Source: Symsagittifera roscoffensis (taxonomy: Eukaryota > Xenacoelomorpha > Acoela > Convolutidae). Taken from it: a DNA stretch of 64,000 nucleotides. The notes beneath the pieces are model-generated. The model saw only the letters and a program-made list of their open reading frames with translations. It searched no databases and was not told the DNA's origin. This document shows positions 1 to 11,219 of this stretch, piece by piece (within the stretch, counting starts at the first letter, position 1; each line of letters starts with the position of its first letter). Where the stretch lies: positions 51,100,178 to 51,164,177 of the forward strand of contig NC_087062.1 of assembly GCF_963678635.1 (NCBI RefSeq), given 5' to 3'. The position numbers and the translations under genes are program-made.

Positions 1-233
1 CAACTTAAGCTGTAAAATCACAGCACATTACTCATCGCACGATTTAAAGCAACTTACTTTTCCTTAAAATATCCCAAAATTTTCAAAACCAAGCTTCATG
101 ATCGTTCCAGTCAATCAGATTTGATGTTTTAAAAACTTTGAAGTTTTATGGATATGAAATAAAAGTTGCCTGCTTGCTGGTCTCACACAGTGTAAAATTA
201 TCCTACATAAGATCTACATTATAGGTTACATGT
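1..233. other. AT-rich flank, no gene seen
   Basis: AT-rich sequence without a supportable coding region or recognisable repeat. It leads into the palindromic MITE that follows. Confidence 0.5.
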
Positions 234-434
234 CAGTATTTAGACAGCCGCGTATTCATACTGGTCAGTATTTAGACAAATACTGTTTCAACCAATCAGA
301 ATCGAGACAAAGAAGAAATTAATAAATAATTATTATTTATTTTGGATTATTTATGTTTTTTCTCGATTCTGATTGGTTGAAACAGTATTTGTCTAAATAC
401 TGACCAGTATGAATACGCGGCTGTCTAAATACTG
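234..434. mobile_element. MITE-1, long-inverted-repeat MITE (intact copy)
   Basis: Two arms of 74 bp, 234-307 and 361-434, are near-perfect inverted repeats around a 53-bp AT-rich centre. The arm reads CAGTATTTAGACAGCCGCGT at its outer end and CCAATCAGAATCGAGA at its inner end. No coding capacity exists, so it must be mobilised in trans. The right flank (GGCCGCACTCC) is also seen beside the third copy near 10,712, so the true terminus may lie a few bases further out. I could not define a target-site duplication. Related copies are at 3957-4140 and 10,712-11,690. Confidence 0.85.
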
Positions 435-2099
435 GCCGCACTCCACATTATAGTACCTGGCTTTATCTACTTATTACATGTAGTTGAGAGCAGCCACAAT
501 GCCATTTGGTGGCATGTCATGTAGTGCTAACGATACGTCAAATCCATTTAAAAAACACACATTTAATCTGTTCACGCTAAATTGACTCAACTGCTAATGT
601 TACTAGGGGACCACCTTATTAGCATGTGTATCGATTCGCATGTCCCTGTAGAAAAATGTGGTTTAAAGTTTTGCTATTTCACGTTTTGTTTGCTCAAAAT
701 TCGAAAAAAAATGAGAAATGTTGAAAAAGACTAGGTGAACCAAAATTTTCGTAAGTCTCGGAAACGGACATCTAGTGCCCAAATAAAACTGGAATTAAAT
801 GTTTAAAACTTATTGAATTTGTTATACTGATGCGGGACGAAATTCGCAATGTCAAAAAATGGACTGCCCAGAACCTTAGTTGTTTCTCTAATAAAATAAG
901 TAGAGTGACAAAAGACATCACCCCTCTCCTGCAAAAAATTAAATAGTAGTCACTTCTGCAGAAAAACTCGTGCAATCGCTTCTTTCTATTAAAATTTTCA
1001 ACAGATTTGATAGGGTAGCTTTTAAAAAAAAAAAAAAAAATTTCATAAAACGGTCAAAATCAAAATGTGTAGCCGCGTAAGCAAAAGGGTTTCCCAGAGT
1101 CCATAATTAGGATTGAACCCAAAATCTAAGGTATTTGAAGGTATTTTTCGGTAGAATTCATAAAATTTAGAAAGAGAACGCTCGAAAAATCAAAAAATTG
1201 ACATTTCCGAGGACAATAACTTTGAGAGTTAAAAAATTGTGAGTAGCCCCTTCTGCAGGGGGGTCCCACTATACGTTATCTCCATTGAACCCACAACATT
1301 TGTTAGATTAGTTTTTGAGAAAAGCCAAAAAAAAGTTTCGAAAAACGGTAAAAATAAAATAAAAAATGACTATAAAGAGGGCCATTTTTTATTTCTAAAA
1401 AAAGTTTGGCCGTAGCCACTTATGGAGGGGAGCTTTTCAAAGCAGTTCTATTTATTAAAATCAAGATCTTAGATTTTTATCGGTTAGTTTTTGAGAACAC
1501 GAAAAAAATTTAAAATATCGGTCAAATATTCCCCCATAGCCTTTTTCGATGGCTGTAGACAAAAAAGTTAAGCAAAAAGAGACCAGGACAGCACGCAGGT
1601 AAAGAAGAAGGTAGGCCTTCTTTCTGTGGATACCCTTTTTGAAAATCGGTAGAAAGGTTTTTGAGAAAAAACTAAATTTTGCAAAGAGTGATAAAAATTT
1701 TTCAAAACATCTAAAAAGAAAAATTAAAAAACCCAATCTCATACACTTTCATAATAGCTGTTTTTATCAAAAACGAATTCTAGGCAAACATGCCAGGCAA
1801 GACATTTGAAATTCAAATTAGCAACTGAGCAAAACTTAAGAAGCGTAAACAAAGCCGATATAATCTTTGAGCAGATACCAGTTGAGCCGAAAAAAAAACT
1901 GATTTTCTAGAAAATTTTAAAAAGTTTCAAACCCCTAAAACTACTATGTAGTAACTAATACCTCCCATTAGTTAAATTTGAATTTTTAGGAAATTGATCA
2001 TGTCAGCTGTATCGTGATTCAATTGATTTTGTTCAACCAGTTGTTAACCCGAAAAAAGTCTTCACTTCGATTTGATAACGCTCGCTAATTGCAAGCGGA
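435..2099. other. AT-rich non-coding DNA with degenerate internal repeats
   Basis: No convincing gene. An A17-18 tract occurs near 1022-1040. Short phrases recur in diverged form, such as GTAG(C/T)C(A/C)CTTNTGNAGGGG near 950, 1238 and 1408 and TTTTTGAGAA(A) followed by A-rich sequence near 1310, 1483 and 1660, suggesting an old tandem array with units of very roughly 170-300 bp. Open frames here are short and of simple composition and look like chance. Confidence 0.4.
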
Positions 2100-2271
2100 A
2101 TTACTAAACACCAATAAGAGGCTCAAAAACTATGAAAAAACCAATAACTTGTGAAGAAAGCTCATGAAATTTAGAAAGTTTTCAAATTAATTATGTTTCA
2201 TAACTTTTTGACAAAATGTTCGGCTTGAAGTCTCTAATTTTACGATTCGGCTTGAAGCGTCGGTACCCTTT
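2100..2271. mobile_element. Truncated hAT-like element, CGGCTTGAAGT family
   Basis: This stretch matches the right-hand 170 bp of the full copies at 10,728-11,182 and 11,220-11,650. The order of shared blocks is the same: TAAACA near the start, GAGGCTCAAAA, GAAAGTTTTCAAATTA, then two CGGCTTGAAG blocks and a GGTACCC end. The left end is missing. It is more diverged than the other two copies, so it is probably the oldest. Confidence 0.7.
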
Positions 2272-2984
2272 ACTGATACACGATTTACTTCACGCACATC
2301 GACAAACATATTTGGCCTTCATACTTAATATTCTTGTAAAGCCCCTCGTTGCACCATAAGATTTATGATTTTGTGAGGTGGGGCGAAAAGGAAAAAGAGT
2401 CATCGCAACGCCCACGTTATGACTGACCTAACACATAAAAAAAGGGTAATAATAAGAATCGAACCACTAGTTCAAACAGAATAATCACACAATTATCATG
2501 CAATCAAAATATCAATAATAGTAGTAGCGGATTCAGAAGCTTTTTTTTCGAAAACCGGAACATCAAACACCTCGAGCACATATATTCCTCAGTTTCTTCG
2601 AAAGCCTCAAAAATAAGCCTTTGACATATCAAAACGCAGGAAAATGAAAAATTCTCAATTACTAGAAAGCTCTAAATTTCAACAACTGTTATATTTAACG
2701 AATAGAATTGAACTTACATGAGAAATACTCAAGTAGATAGCAACCAAGGGGAGGGGGTTGTTAATTAGATCTGAAAAATTTCCAGTTTGCGTGACGTAAC
2801 TTGAGTTCCTCTTTGGAAATATCGTAAATATTTAATGGATGATGATGAATGCTTTCTGGGCGGAGGTTTTTGTATCAAGTTAAGATGCTGCGCGTAAAAT
2901 TCACAAGACTGACTGGCTGAAAATTTCATTCCAGTGCCTAAAAAAGACTGCTCGGGTATCAAGGCAAAGCCCTGAATGTTCCGA
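2272..2984. other. Non-coding DNA with a short dispersed repeat
   Basis: No gene supported. The phrase AAGACTGCTCG(GG)TATCA near 2944 followed by GGGCTGAATGTT-like sequence recurs near 3940, 6189 and, inverted, 8537, marking a dispersed repeat into which the hAT-like element at 2993 has inserted. Confidence 0.45.
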
Positions 2985-2992
2985 CTGTCCCT

Positions 2993-3467
2993 CAGGGTTG
3001 GGAATGTTTTAAAACATGTTTTAAAACAAGGCAAAAAAATACGTTTTGAAACAGAAAATAAAAAACAGTGTTTTTTTATTTTTAAACTTTTATCGCAAAA
3101 AACTAGCTTTGTCTGGGAGTCGAACCGCTGCGATAGGGGCATGAGCCACCTTCCCTTATTGAGTAGGCTCGATCTCTGCAATGCTGCATCGAATCATCTT
3201 GAACATATTGTAGCAAAAAGAAGAGATGATTATCTGACTCCGTCACCAAATATGGATATCTCACAATAGTACAAAGGGGGGACCCTTTGGGTTGGCAGGG
3301 TGTCAAATCCCCGAGGGGGATGGGAGGGGGGACGTTTTCCCACCCCTGGGTATGAGGGCGTTAGTTAGAGCTGAAAATACTATAAAAAACAATAAAACAT
3401 GTTTTTATTATGTAAAAAACGCTGTTTAATCGATTTTTTCGATAAACAACGTTTTTTCTCAACCCTG
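2993..3467. mobile_element. hAT-like non-autonomous DNA transposon, 475 bp
   Basis: Terminal inverted repeats CAGGGTTGGGAA and (reverse) TTCTCAACCCTG bound the element. Both sides carry a perfect 8-bp target-site duplication, CTGTCCCT, at 2985-2992 and 3468-3475. An 8-bp duplication with a CAGGG terminus is typical of the hAT superfamily. The interior contains AAAACATGTTTTAAAAC near the left end and, at about 3230-3350, a G-rich block (CAAAGGGGGGACCCTTTGGG) that is also present at 5,830-5,930. No transposase frame is visible. Confidence 0.85.
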
Positions 3468-3475
3468 CTGTCCCT

Positions 3476-3956
3476 AAGTTCATATCAAATAATTTTCGGG
3501 AAAGAAAATATTGAAAACCTATAATTTTGGACAATATCAAATTTCGAGTTGTACGAAACTAATACGACCGATTAGCTAGCCTCAATTCAATATGGAACGA
3601 TTTGGTTGTGTGGGATAATTCCCCACCCATAAATAATCCTCTCAGCATTATGAATAAACTCTTCAAAGATCGCATAATTGATTACAGAACATGGCCAATT
3701 TGGCAATTTTCAAACCCCCTGAACTTTTAAAAAAATAATCGGAGGTAAAATATCTTTTTAAATTTGAACTCCGAAAGTCAATATCTTCAAGTGGCTATAA
3801 AAATTCAAGTTGAAAACTATTATTTCGATCGGCAAAAAATTGACTGAATAAAAAAAACCACACCGAGCACAAATGATCCGTTTTCTTCTAAAGTCGGAAC
3901 AATAAACAATTGTTGACTGATTCTGATTAATAATAAAACAAGACTGCTCGTATCAG
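3476..3956. other. Non-coding DNA
   Basis: AT-rich, no gene seen. It ends with another copy of AAGACTGCTCGTATCA (about 3940-3955) immediately beside MITE-2. Confidence 0.4.
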
Positions 3957-4140
3957 GGACAACCGCGTATTCCTACTCGCCAGTGAGCAGACAAATACAG
4001 TATGAACCAATCAGAATCGAGATGAGAAAGCAAATTTTCGAAATAAATAATTATTATTTATTAATTTCTTCCTTGTCTCGATTCTGATTGGTTAATACAG
4101 TATTTGTCTACTTAGTGACGAGTAAAAATACGCGATTGTC
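3957..4140. mobile_element. MITE-2, diverged copy of the MITE-1 family
   Basis: Left arm 3957-4021 and right arm about 4076-4140 are imperfect inverted repeats sharing GACAA(C/T)CGCGTATT at the ends and ACCAATCAGAATCGAGA inside, with an AATAATTATTATTTATT centre like MITE-1. The arms differ from each other at several positions, so this copy is older than MITE-1. Confidence 0.8.
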
Positions 4141-4186
4141 TAAACACTGCTATGTAACCAGGTGGTGTACTCCTACAGCGCCGAAT

Positions 4187-4282
4187 ATTCACAACGCCGC
4201 AAATTATAAAGTTATTCACAACGCCAAAAATTATAAAGCTATTCACAGCGCCGAAAATATATTAGCTATTCACAACGCAAAA
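4187..4282. repeat. 27-bp tandem repeat, about 3.5 units
   Basis: Units of 27 bp with the core ATTCACAACGCC followed by AAATTATAAAG run from 4187 to about 4282, with a few substitutions per unit and a truncated last unit. The plus-strand frame reads through as a short repetitive peptide, but I see no reason to call it a gene. Similar AACAGTGCCG words occur near 8,660 and 9,380. Confidence 0.75.
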
Positions 4283-4958
4283 TGATTGTTTTAAATACAC
4301 TTTTGAGAGATACAAAACGAAAAAGTATTGTTTTAAACACATTTCCGAAAAATACTAAACAGAAAATTTACCACATTGAGGCGGTCAAGCAGTTTTACCG
4401 CAGAAGAGACCGCAATTTGAACGAATACTGGACTGTGATGTCGGAGATTTGCCACAGTTAATTATATTCAAAACAATTTTTTATAATTTGGAACCAAAAA
4501 AAAAATCTTTTAGCCAGGATAGACTATTGGTGAGCCTACTCTTCTGGGACCACTAAGATCCATGGATCGCTCCCCCGAGGGAAATATTTCTGAGAATTGG
4601 TCTGAATAAAAAAGACCACCCGATCATATATATTCCTTACTTTCTCCGAAAAACGGAACAAATACCATTTTGCCTTCCAGTAGATAATTTTGCAGCAAAA
4701 ATCTACTGCCGTAAAATGGTTCAGCTTTGAAAACTGAAGCAACCGTTCTAAAAATGCATTTTTAGTCTCGCAGTGCTAAATTTCTGTACAAATATATCGC
4801 TTGGGGACCGGCATATTACCATGTGTCGTATAGCATGAGGCGAACGTTTACTGAGGCGAAAATTAAATTTCAATTCCTCCTACCAATCAAGTGATTAGGA
4901 AAATTTTACTTTTCCACTTAACGATCACCTTATTGAACCAATTTGCACATTCTTATAG
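4283..4958. other. Non-coding DNA
   Basis: AT-rich DNA without a supportable gene or clear repeat. Confidence 0.4.
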
Positions 4959-4966
4959 TCCAAGAT

Positions 4967-5469
4967 CAGGCCTGGGTAACATTTTATTGCAACATTATTG
5001 CAGACATAAATAAATTATTGCAGTACTCAAACCCTTTTAATAAATTGTTGCAATATGACTATCAAAAAATAAACTATTAAAATAATTGCTAAATATTGCT
5101 CTCGGAAATTATAGTGGAATGAATTTGAATTCGAACTAAAAAGCATAAAACTTTTTCATCTCTAAAAGAATGATTAAGTTTTAAGAACATGCATGGGGGC
5201 TAGATTTTTTCTTTCAGGTCGCAAAATATATTTCGCCAGGCTAAATGATCGTTCAATGTAACAAACCAATAAAAACGCGACAACTGGATGATGCAATATT
5301 TGCACAACCACAAAGTTCAGCAACGACCAATAATTGTGATAACACAAATAATTTGTGCAGTATAGAAACTCGGAAAATAAATTATTGCAATATTATGTTC
5401 GTCACAATAAATTATTGCAATAGTTATATTGCAATAATTTTTACAATAATTATTATTTACCCAAGCCTG
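4967..5469. mobile_element. hAT-like non-autonomous DNA transposon, 503 bp
   Basis: Termini CAGGCCTGGGTAA and (reverse) TTACCCAAGCCTG form a 13-bp inverted repeat with one mismatch. The flanks TCCAAGAT (4959-4966) and GCCAAGAT (5470-5477) match at 7 of 8 positions, as expected for an aged 8-bp hAT target-site duplication. The interior is rich in the word AAATTATTGCAATA on both strands. The open frame at 5245-5505 lies inside this element and is not a host gene. Confidence 0.85.
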
Positions 5470-5489
5470 GCCAAGATGATTATTGCTAT

Positions 5490-5932
5490 GCAAGGGCGAA
5501 TCTAGGATTTTCTCGAGGGGGGCGGATTTTCGAAAAATTTCGAAAATTTCGTCGACCTTTTTTTTTTAGATCGACCAAAAAATTGATTTTTTGAGCTCTC
5601 CTAAATCACTATTAAAACCCCACTTTGACCTTTTTTTTCTGCGCCGCAGGCAAAGTTTTGAAGAAAAAAAAACAGGCCAAAAAGGCAATTGTTATAAGGC
5701 AATTATTGGAAAATTTTGACCAAAAAATTGCGTTTTTTCGGCGCGTTCTTCCCCCTCAAAATTAAAATATATTGGCGCCAAAGGCGCCATTAGAAAAATT
5801 TTAGGGCCAGTCACCAAAATTGGATTTCTCAAAATAGTACAAAGGGGACCCTTTAGGCCGGCAGCGGATCGAATTCCTTAGGGGGGAAGCGTCCGCCCCC
5901 CCCCCCCCTAAATCCGCTGGTGTTGCTATGCA
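5490..5932. mobile_element. Probable non-autonomous element with G-tract ends
   Basis: The left end (GGCGAATCTAGGATT then a G-rich run) and the reverse complement of the right end (CCAGCGGATTTAGGGGGG) resemble each other as imperfect inverted termini. The interior includes a palindrome GGCGCCAAAGGCGCC and a TAGTACAAAGGGGACCCTTT block shared with 3,260-3,300. The C-tract near 5,897-5,910 is a likely assembly weak point. Superfamily unknown. Confidence 0.5.
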
Positions 5933-7302
5933 CTCATATAGCTTTCTGGTAACAACCAAGTCATGCTTTTATCACTATCACAAAAAAAAAACACAAAACA
6001 AAAGAATACGCGACGGCGACTGCATCTAGCATATTCAGAAGAGAGCATTCAAGCTCCAACAATTGACGACTCTAATATTTGAAAATATACGAGGAAAACT
6101 AGCTTATGATGATTTGACAAACCTGTCTAATAACTCTGCTATCACGATAACTATAAATTTCGCCGAAGATGTGAATCCAATGACAAACAAGACTGCTCGT
6201 ATCATTGCGAAGGGCTGAATGTTACGACTCAGGGTGGGAGACTTTGTTTTCAACTGTTTGAAACTAATGAGCAAAAAACAGTTTAAAACAGTAAAAACAT
6301 GTTTAACACAAAATGAGAAACATAACGAACTTTTTCCAGTTTTGTGGCTTAGAGCGACAGTGTTTCACCATTAGGATGACCTACAGGTCCTTGCTAAACC
6401 AACTGATTGAAGAAAAAGCATACAAAAATGCTTTTTTGCATAAGCAATTCAAGTGGCGAATTGATTAATTAACAATATCACTGTTTTCATGTTTTGCTTA
6501 TAAATTTGAAAAAAAAGTAGCAGAAAAAGGGACTTTAAAAAACATTGAAACCATTAAAAAAAACATGTTTTTTATGTTTAAAATATGTTTCATGGTATAA
6601 TTGATTCACGCGCACTATACTTCTTGTGCCGAATACAAACGCAGCGGAATCAGTACAAACTCATATTATGTTTTTTTTTGTTAATTATCATTTAACTTTC
6701 GGCTATCCGGGAACAAAATAGGATCAATCTTTCATCAACCCGGGAGAAAATGTTTTTCTTTCAGGAATTTTGAGTATAGCCACGATTTTTTCAAAGTTAA
6801 CATTTTTATAAGAGAAAAGCGATTAATACAAATTGAAATACGATAATTTTGTGTGGATGTGTGTGTGGGAGGGACCAATTGAGCAATAGTCCCCCGTCTT
6901 CTCTGTAATGACCAATTGAGCTATCACTCCAAGCAAAAACGGTAAAACGATACTAAAAGACGTTAGCAAACGCAAGTAGATAGTTGATGTATCCATTGCA
7001 CGCAATCAACTGACCGAATGAAGTTTATCTCATATGAGTATCGAGAAATTTTTGGAAAAAAAATCGAAATTAAGAAGAACTCTTTTTTTGCACATTTTTT
7101 GGGGCAAATTACCAGGGTTGGTGCTCTAGCCTTGTTTCTGAATACCAAAAACTGCTCACTTTTTCTTGATGGCATTGGTTTTTACTATCTTTATTTAATT
7201 AGACTTAATTAACCGGTGAACCACTAGTTCAGCGGTTAATCGGGTACGCCGGGTGCGGCAAGAAAACTAACATAGCGCCAGTTCAGTTGAAATTTCAGTT
7301 CT
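5933..7302. other. Non-coding DNA with repeat fragments
   Basis: No gene supported. Near 6189 the AAGACTGCTCGTATCA repeat recurs, and from about 6232 (CAGGGTGGGAGA) the sequence resembles the left part of the hAT-like element at 2993, including AAAACATGTTTAA-like words, but no right terminus is found. A TTCGGCTATCCGGGAACAA word near 6699 belongs to the GGATAGCCGAA family. Confidence 0.4.
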
Positions 7303-7342
7303 GAGTGTGCGTGTGTGTGCGTGTTTATGGTGTGTGTGTGTT
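7303..7342. repeat. TG/GC microsatellite
   Basis: Imperfect (TG)n with CG interruptions, GTGTGCGTGTGTGTGCGTG followed by another TGTGTGTGTG run. Confidence 0.8.
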
Positions 7343-7433
7343 TACGAAAAATTATTGTTCGCGGATGGCCAAAAAAATTTTGCTATTGGATAGCCAAAAT
7401 AGATTTTTGTTCACGAATAACTGAAAAAGAAAT

Positions 7434-7760
7434 TAATCCCGGATAAACAAAAAAAAATATTGCGTATAAAAGTGGTCGCACTTTTTGCCATTTAATTCTA
7501 TGAAACCAAACTTATTACGCATCGAAAATGTTTTAAGAGTTTGGATTTTTTCTGAGCTAAGTTCCGAAAAAAAAAGATAGCTTAATCGTTCGAGTAAAGG
7601 TGGTCCAAATTTTGGTGTTACGTCACGAAGCCGAATACCCGGATAGCCGAGAAACCAAATCGTTCCCATATAGCTAAACAATAAATTCATTCGCGGATAG
7701 CCGAAAATTTTTTTTGTTCCCGGATAGCCGAAATCTTTTTTGTTCCAGATAGCCAAAAAA
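7434..7760. repeat. GGATAGCCGAAA repeat family, older copy
   Basis: This segment aligns over about 200 bp with 9,411-9,620: both contain TATTNCGxxATxxAAGTxGTCGCA, an AAAATGTTTT(A/G)A block and GCTTAATCGTTCGA followed by AGTGGTCCAAATTTT. At its right end are several copies of a roughly 30-bp unit GTTCCCGGATAGCCGAAA with T-rich spacer (about 7,630-7,755). No coding region. Confidence 0.65.
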
Positions 7761-8639
7761 TGATTCGATCTACACCAAAAATTAATTGCTTTAAATATTA
7801 AAATATAAAAAATATAGCTTTTACTTATCATAACCCCATCCCAATTAATTTATAGATCCTGAGAATATAAAAATTTTATGATGGTGAAAAGATTGCTTTA
7901 AAACAGAAAAATACCGAGCTTTTTGGGATCGACTAAAGTTGAGCTATCCCCGAAACGCTGTGAAGGTTTTATTTTTGACAAAACTTTGCGACGGAGGCAA
8001 GTAATTGAGAAAAGTTTGGCCAAAAATTTAGCTTTTGAACACTTTTTTGATGAATGTTACCTGCGTTCATCTCAAGATACTTAATGTTCCTACTTTCAAA
8101 ACGAAAGTAACGAAATATTTGTGCTCGGGGTGGGACTTTTTTTCTTCAGACAAATTGTGACTTTTCAACTAGCCATTTTTGACGGAATTTTCTTATATCA
8201 TTCAAAAGGTTGGTTTGAGCTTAAATTTGAAAAGATATTTCACCTGTGATCATTTTTCGTAAAGTTATGGGGGTTTAAAAATTGCCATTTTGGCCACTTT
8301 GGGACAATTAACGCTCGATATATTTCGCCCTACTAACGCGTAAGCGGAGATTTAATCCGTCTTAGAAACTGTTCTAAATTGGTGTAGAGAAGCTTATTTG
8401 CCATAATTAATTTGTTACAAGGAGCAAAATCTAATCTATTGTGCTTTATATGGCGTTAAGAAAAAACTTCATTTTAATTTATTACACTTAATTTTTTATG
8501 TTATAACTGCTCCATAAACCTCAAAAGCAGTCTGATACGAGCAGTCTTGTTTAAATTTGGTCTTATTTGTTAATTCACTGGATAAACTCTTTGTTCCCTG
8601 AGAATCAAAAATAATTTTTCGTTGGATAGCCAAAACAAA
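7761..8639. other. Non-coding DNA
   Basis: AT-rich with no gene supported. An inverted copy of the AAGACTGCTCGTATC repeat lies near 8,537. Confidence 0.4.
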
Positions 8640-9410
8640 TTTGTTCCCGGAGGAAGGACAGCACAACAGTGCCGAAGTACAACAGCACCGCAAATAAAAC
8701 ACTGTTCAACAGTGCCGGAAATTATTTTGAATGCTGTTTTTTATCCCTAAGTCACTGAAAACTAATTTAATTCAAGTCGACGGAAGTTTAAAAGCCAAAA
8801 CTGGCCATTTTAATTGATGCCGCTTGTTAAACAAACGAAAGTTCCCCAAGCGCGGCGTTATAATTTTTTCCGAACAAACAATTAACTCAGCGAGTTGTCA
8901 AATTTTTCTATCGGTTCCGCTGCAAAGCAAAACAGCATTCATGCAGAACGGTGCGTATTCATAGGTCCCAAAATCAATCCCGGAGGTCCCAAAATAAAAA
9001 AGCAGTCGCTAGTCCCAAATCTTTTCAATTGGTCAAAAGAATAAATTAGCCGAGTCGCGGTTTAAGGTCGCCGGTGGAATTTTCGTATAGAGTCCTACCC
9101 TCTGTTGGCAAGCTCGCAACACGTCGGTCACTATTCTGCTGTTTAGTTTTAATCTGTTTGAAAAAAAGAAAATTAACGTAATAATTCGTTGGCTCACAAT
9201 TCGACCAATCAGAAATCGAGTTGAATAATTTTGGTACAATTGGGACCGATTTTTCATTTTGGTACAAATGAACGTTGGTACAAATGGGACTTCACCCAAT
9301 TCGCAAACAGAACTCAAAATTTTCAAATCAAATATCCACAATTTTCGGAGCTGATGAACATATTTTCAGTTTCGACACTGTTGTACTTCGGCACTGTTGA
9401 ACGCCCCTTT
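8640..9410. repeat. Segment bounded by inverted AACAGTGCCG repeats
   Basis: Left: ACAACAGTGCCGAAGTACAA near 8,661 followed by GTTCAACAGTGCCGG. Right, near 9,380-9,400: the inverted words TTGTACTTCGGCACTGTTG. The roughly 0.7 kb between them has no convincing gene. Short frames at 9,033-9,341 on the minus strand have no recognisable motif. Confidence 0.5.
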
Positions 9411-9665
9411 CCCGGATAGCCGAAAAAAATATTACGCCATCGAAGTAGTCGCATTTATATTGCTTTATAATTCCATGAAATCAAAACTTTTTCGCATAGA
9501 AAATGTTTTGACTCTATTAGATTTTTGCTAGCTAAGTTGCAAAAAAAAGTTCGCTTAATCGTTCGAACAAAAGTGGTCCAAATTTTGCGACGAATTATTT
9601 TTTTAGTCAAATTTTGTTTTGCTAATGACCCTAACAAGAATTTTTTAGTTCTTTCGGCTATCCGG
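9411..9665. mobile_element. Short TIR element of the GGATAGCCGAAA family
   Basis: Perfect 14-bp terminal inverted repeats, CCGGATAGCCGAAA at 9412-9425 and its complement at 9652-9665, bound a 255-bp non-coding element related to 7,434-7,760. It lies 71 bp downstream (minus-strand sense) of the splice donor of the scribbler-like exon, so it is probably intronic. No clear target-site duplication. Confidence 0.7.
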
Positions 9666-9735
9666 CTGTGGTTACGCACAGTTTGTGGGAGTGAGTTTGT
9701 TGGATGGAATGGTAATGGCGAACTTGACTGCTTAC

Positions 9736-10148
9736 CATCTTGAGTTTCGTGCCAGACCACTCCCTCCAGTAGGAGGTGGGATCCAGTCTCACATGGCTCA
9801 CAGTTGTCCACGCTTTCTGTCTGGATGGCCACCTCCTCATAGCCCCCCATCCCCATGGCCAAAAAGGACGAGTGCGACTGCGAGTGGCAGTGGAGAGGGG
9901 GAGGGGGGCCATCGGTGGTGGAGTTTGCATTGGTGTCTGCTTTACAGCCCACGCTGTTCATGTTCATGTGCACATCACCCCCGCCCCCGTCATCCATCTT
10001 CAACGAGTAGAGACGCTTGTTGGCGGCCATCTCAGCAGCCAGATTCACTACAGACCCCATTTCCTCCACTGGCGTGTCCGTTGATGACCTGTTTCCAGCA
10101 CATACAGAAGCGTCCAAGTTCATCGAAACCGCCCACTCACCCAATGCA
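9736..10148 (-). CDS. Internal exon of a scribbler/ZNF608/ZNF609-like nuclear protein
   Basis: The minus-strand frame is GC-richer than its surroundings and has balanced, non-repetitive codon use. It includes VAIQTESVDNCEPCETGS and ends LLLEGVVWHETQDG, which matches my memory of the conserved block of scribbler/ZNF608/ZNF609 proteins (pattern VxxQTE...GPCEPGTSVNLEG(I/V)VWHETE). These proteins are nuclear zinc-finger cofactors in metazoans. The exon ends at a consensus donor, G|GTAAGC (9736/9735). The upstream edge is proposed at a CTGCAG acceptor after a pyrimidine-rich stretch, giving a start at 10148. No initiator ATG is implied. The next expected exon, with a VNVTWRNKTYVG-like segment, is not found at lower coordinates, so it lies beyond the window or in lost sequence. 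Plus-strand frames here are shadows. Confidence 0.6.
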
Positions 10149-10711
10149 CTGCAGTAAGGTCAAGGTGCAAGGGCTGTGCTGCATAAATGGCTGTATTACG
10201 ACGACACAGTTAGCAGTTGCTATTTAAAAAAAAGAATGCAGAATACTCCTTCAAAATTTTTAACTATAAAATTTGAAATAATCAAAATAAATTCTCATAG
10301 ATTGAATCAAATCAATTTTATTTGTAACTTGTAAGACAAGAAAAATTCATTTTTCGTAAAAATTTATAATGATTTATGGATATAATGAGAAATAAATTCT
10401 TTCTTTCTTTCTTTTATCTTTTCGGACAGTTTTTTTTTGCAAAAGCTCAACTTTATAACTGTGGCGCAAAAAAAATTCCTCAGTAATTTTCATACAATAA
10501 ATTGCTACTTTGGTAAATAAATAATGCAAGGTGCAATTTTTTGCTTGACAAAGTAAGAAAATTAACAAATCGCTCAAATAATTCTCGCCAAGTGAAAGTG
10601 AATGAATAGAATAAACATGAACACCACATGCTGCTCTCTCATTGGTTGTTTTGTGAATTTCACAAGAAGGATTTGTTTGAGCATTAAATTCAAGCTCCGT
10701 AGCTCAAAATT
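10149..10711. other. Non-coding DNA, probably intron
   Basis: AT-rich, no exon recognised. A short TTTCTTTCTTTCTTT microsatellite lies near 10,400. Confidence 0.4.
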
Positions 10712-10727
10712 GGAGTGCGGTCTGTAT

Positions 10728-11182
10728 TGGGTCTAGGACAACAAGCCGACGGGACTTCAAGCCGAGGGGACTTCTGGCCGAAATTTAAACTTTACATACA
10801 CCTCAAATCACTATTTTTTTATCAGAAAAACGTTGCTTTTAAAAATTTGAGGTAAGTTTAGACCAGAGGAAGCGTCATTCATGACAATAAGTCACTTCGG
10901 ATTGGCATCCGTTAATAATATCAGTCGGTTTTTGAAATGCATAAATTATTAACAAGAAAATTGATTGAATCGTGTTTTTTTTCAACTTTCCTAAACATCA
11001 TTTGGAGGCTCAAAATTTATGAAAACGCCAATAACTACTGAAGAAAGATCATGTAATTGAGTAATTTTTCGAGAAAGTTTTCAAATTATTCATATTTTAT
11101 GACCTGATGAGAACATTTTCGGCTTGAAGTCCCTAATTTTACTATTCGGCTTGAATTCCCGTCGGCCAGATGTTCGGCACCC
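10728..11182. mobile_element. hAT-like element, CGGCTTGAAGT family, copy 1
   Basis: 455 bp with imperfect inverted termini: left GGGTCTAGGACAACAAGCCG and right (reverse) GGGTGCCGAACATCTGGCCG, both followed by ACGGGAxTTCAAGCCGA. It is flanked by a perfect 8-bp duplication GTCTGTAT (10,720-10,727 and 11,183-11,190). Non-coding. It sits inside MITE-3. Confidence 0.85.
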
Positions 11183-11219
11183 GTCTGTATCTAGATAACC
11201 GCGTATTCCTACTCATTAA

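Noticed and set aside
3110-3200. tRNA gene on the minus strand (GGTTCGACTCCC word)
   Set aside because: The T-arm stem does not pair and no anticodon or acceptor stem can be drawn; it lies inside a hAT-like element.
5245-5505. Small host gene
   Set aside because: Lies within the hAT-like element at 4967-5469 and is composed of its AAATTATTGCAA repeats.
9685-10227. Plus-strand gene overlapping the scribbler-like exon
   Set aside because: Pro/Ser-rich reading with no motif; it is the shadow of the minus-strand exon, which has both a recognised block and a splice donor.
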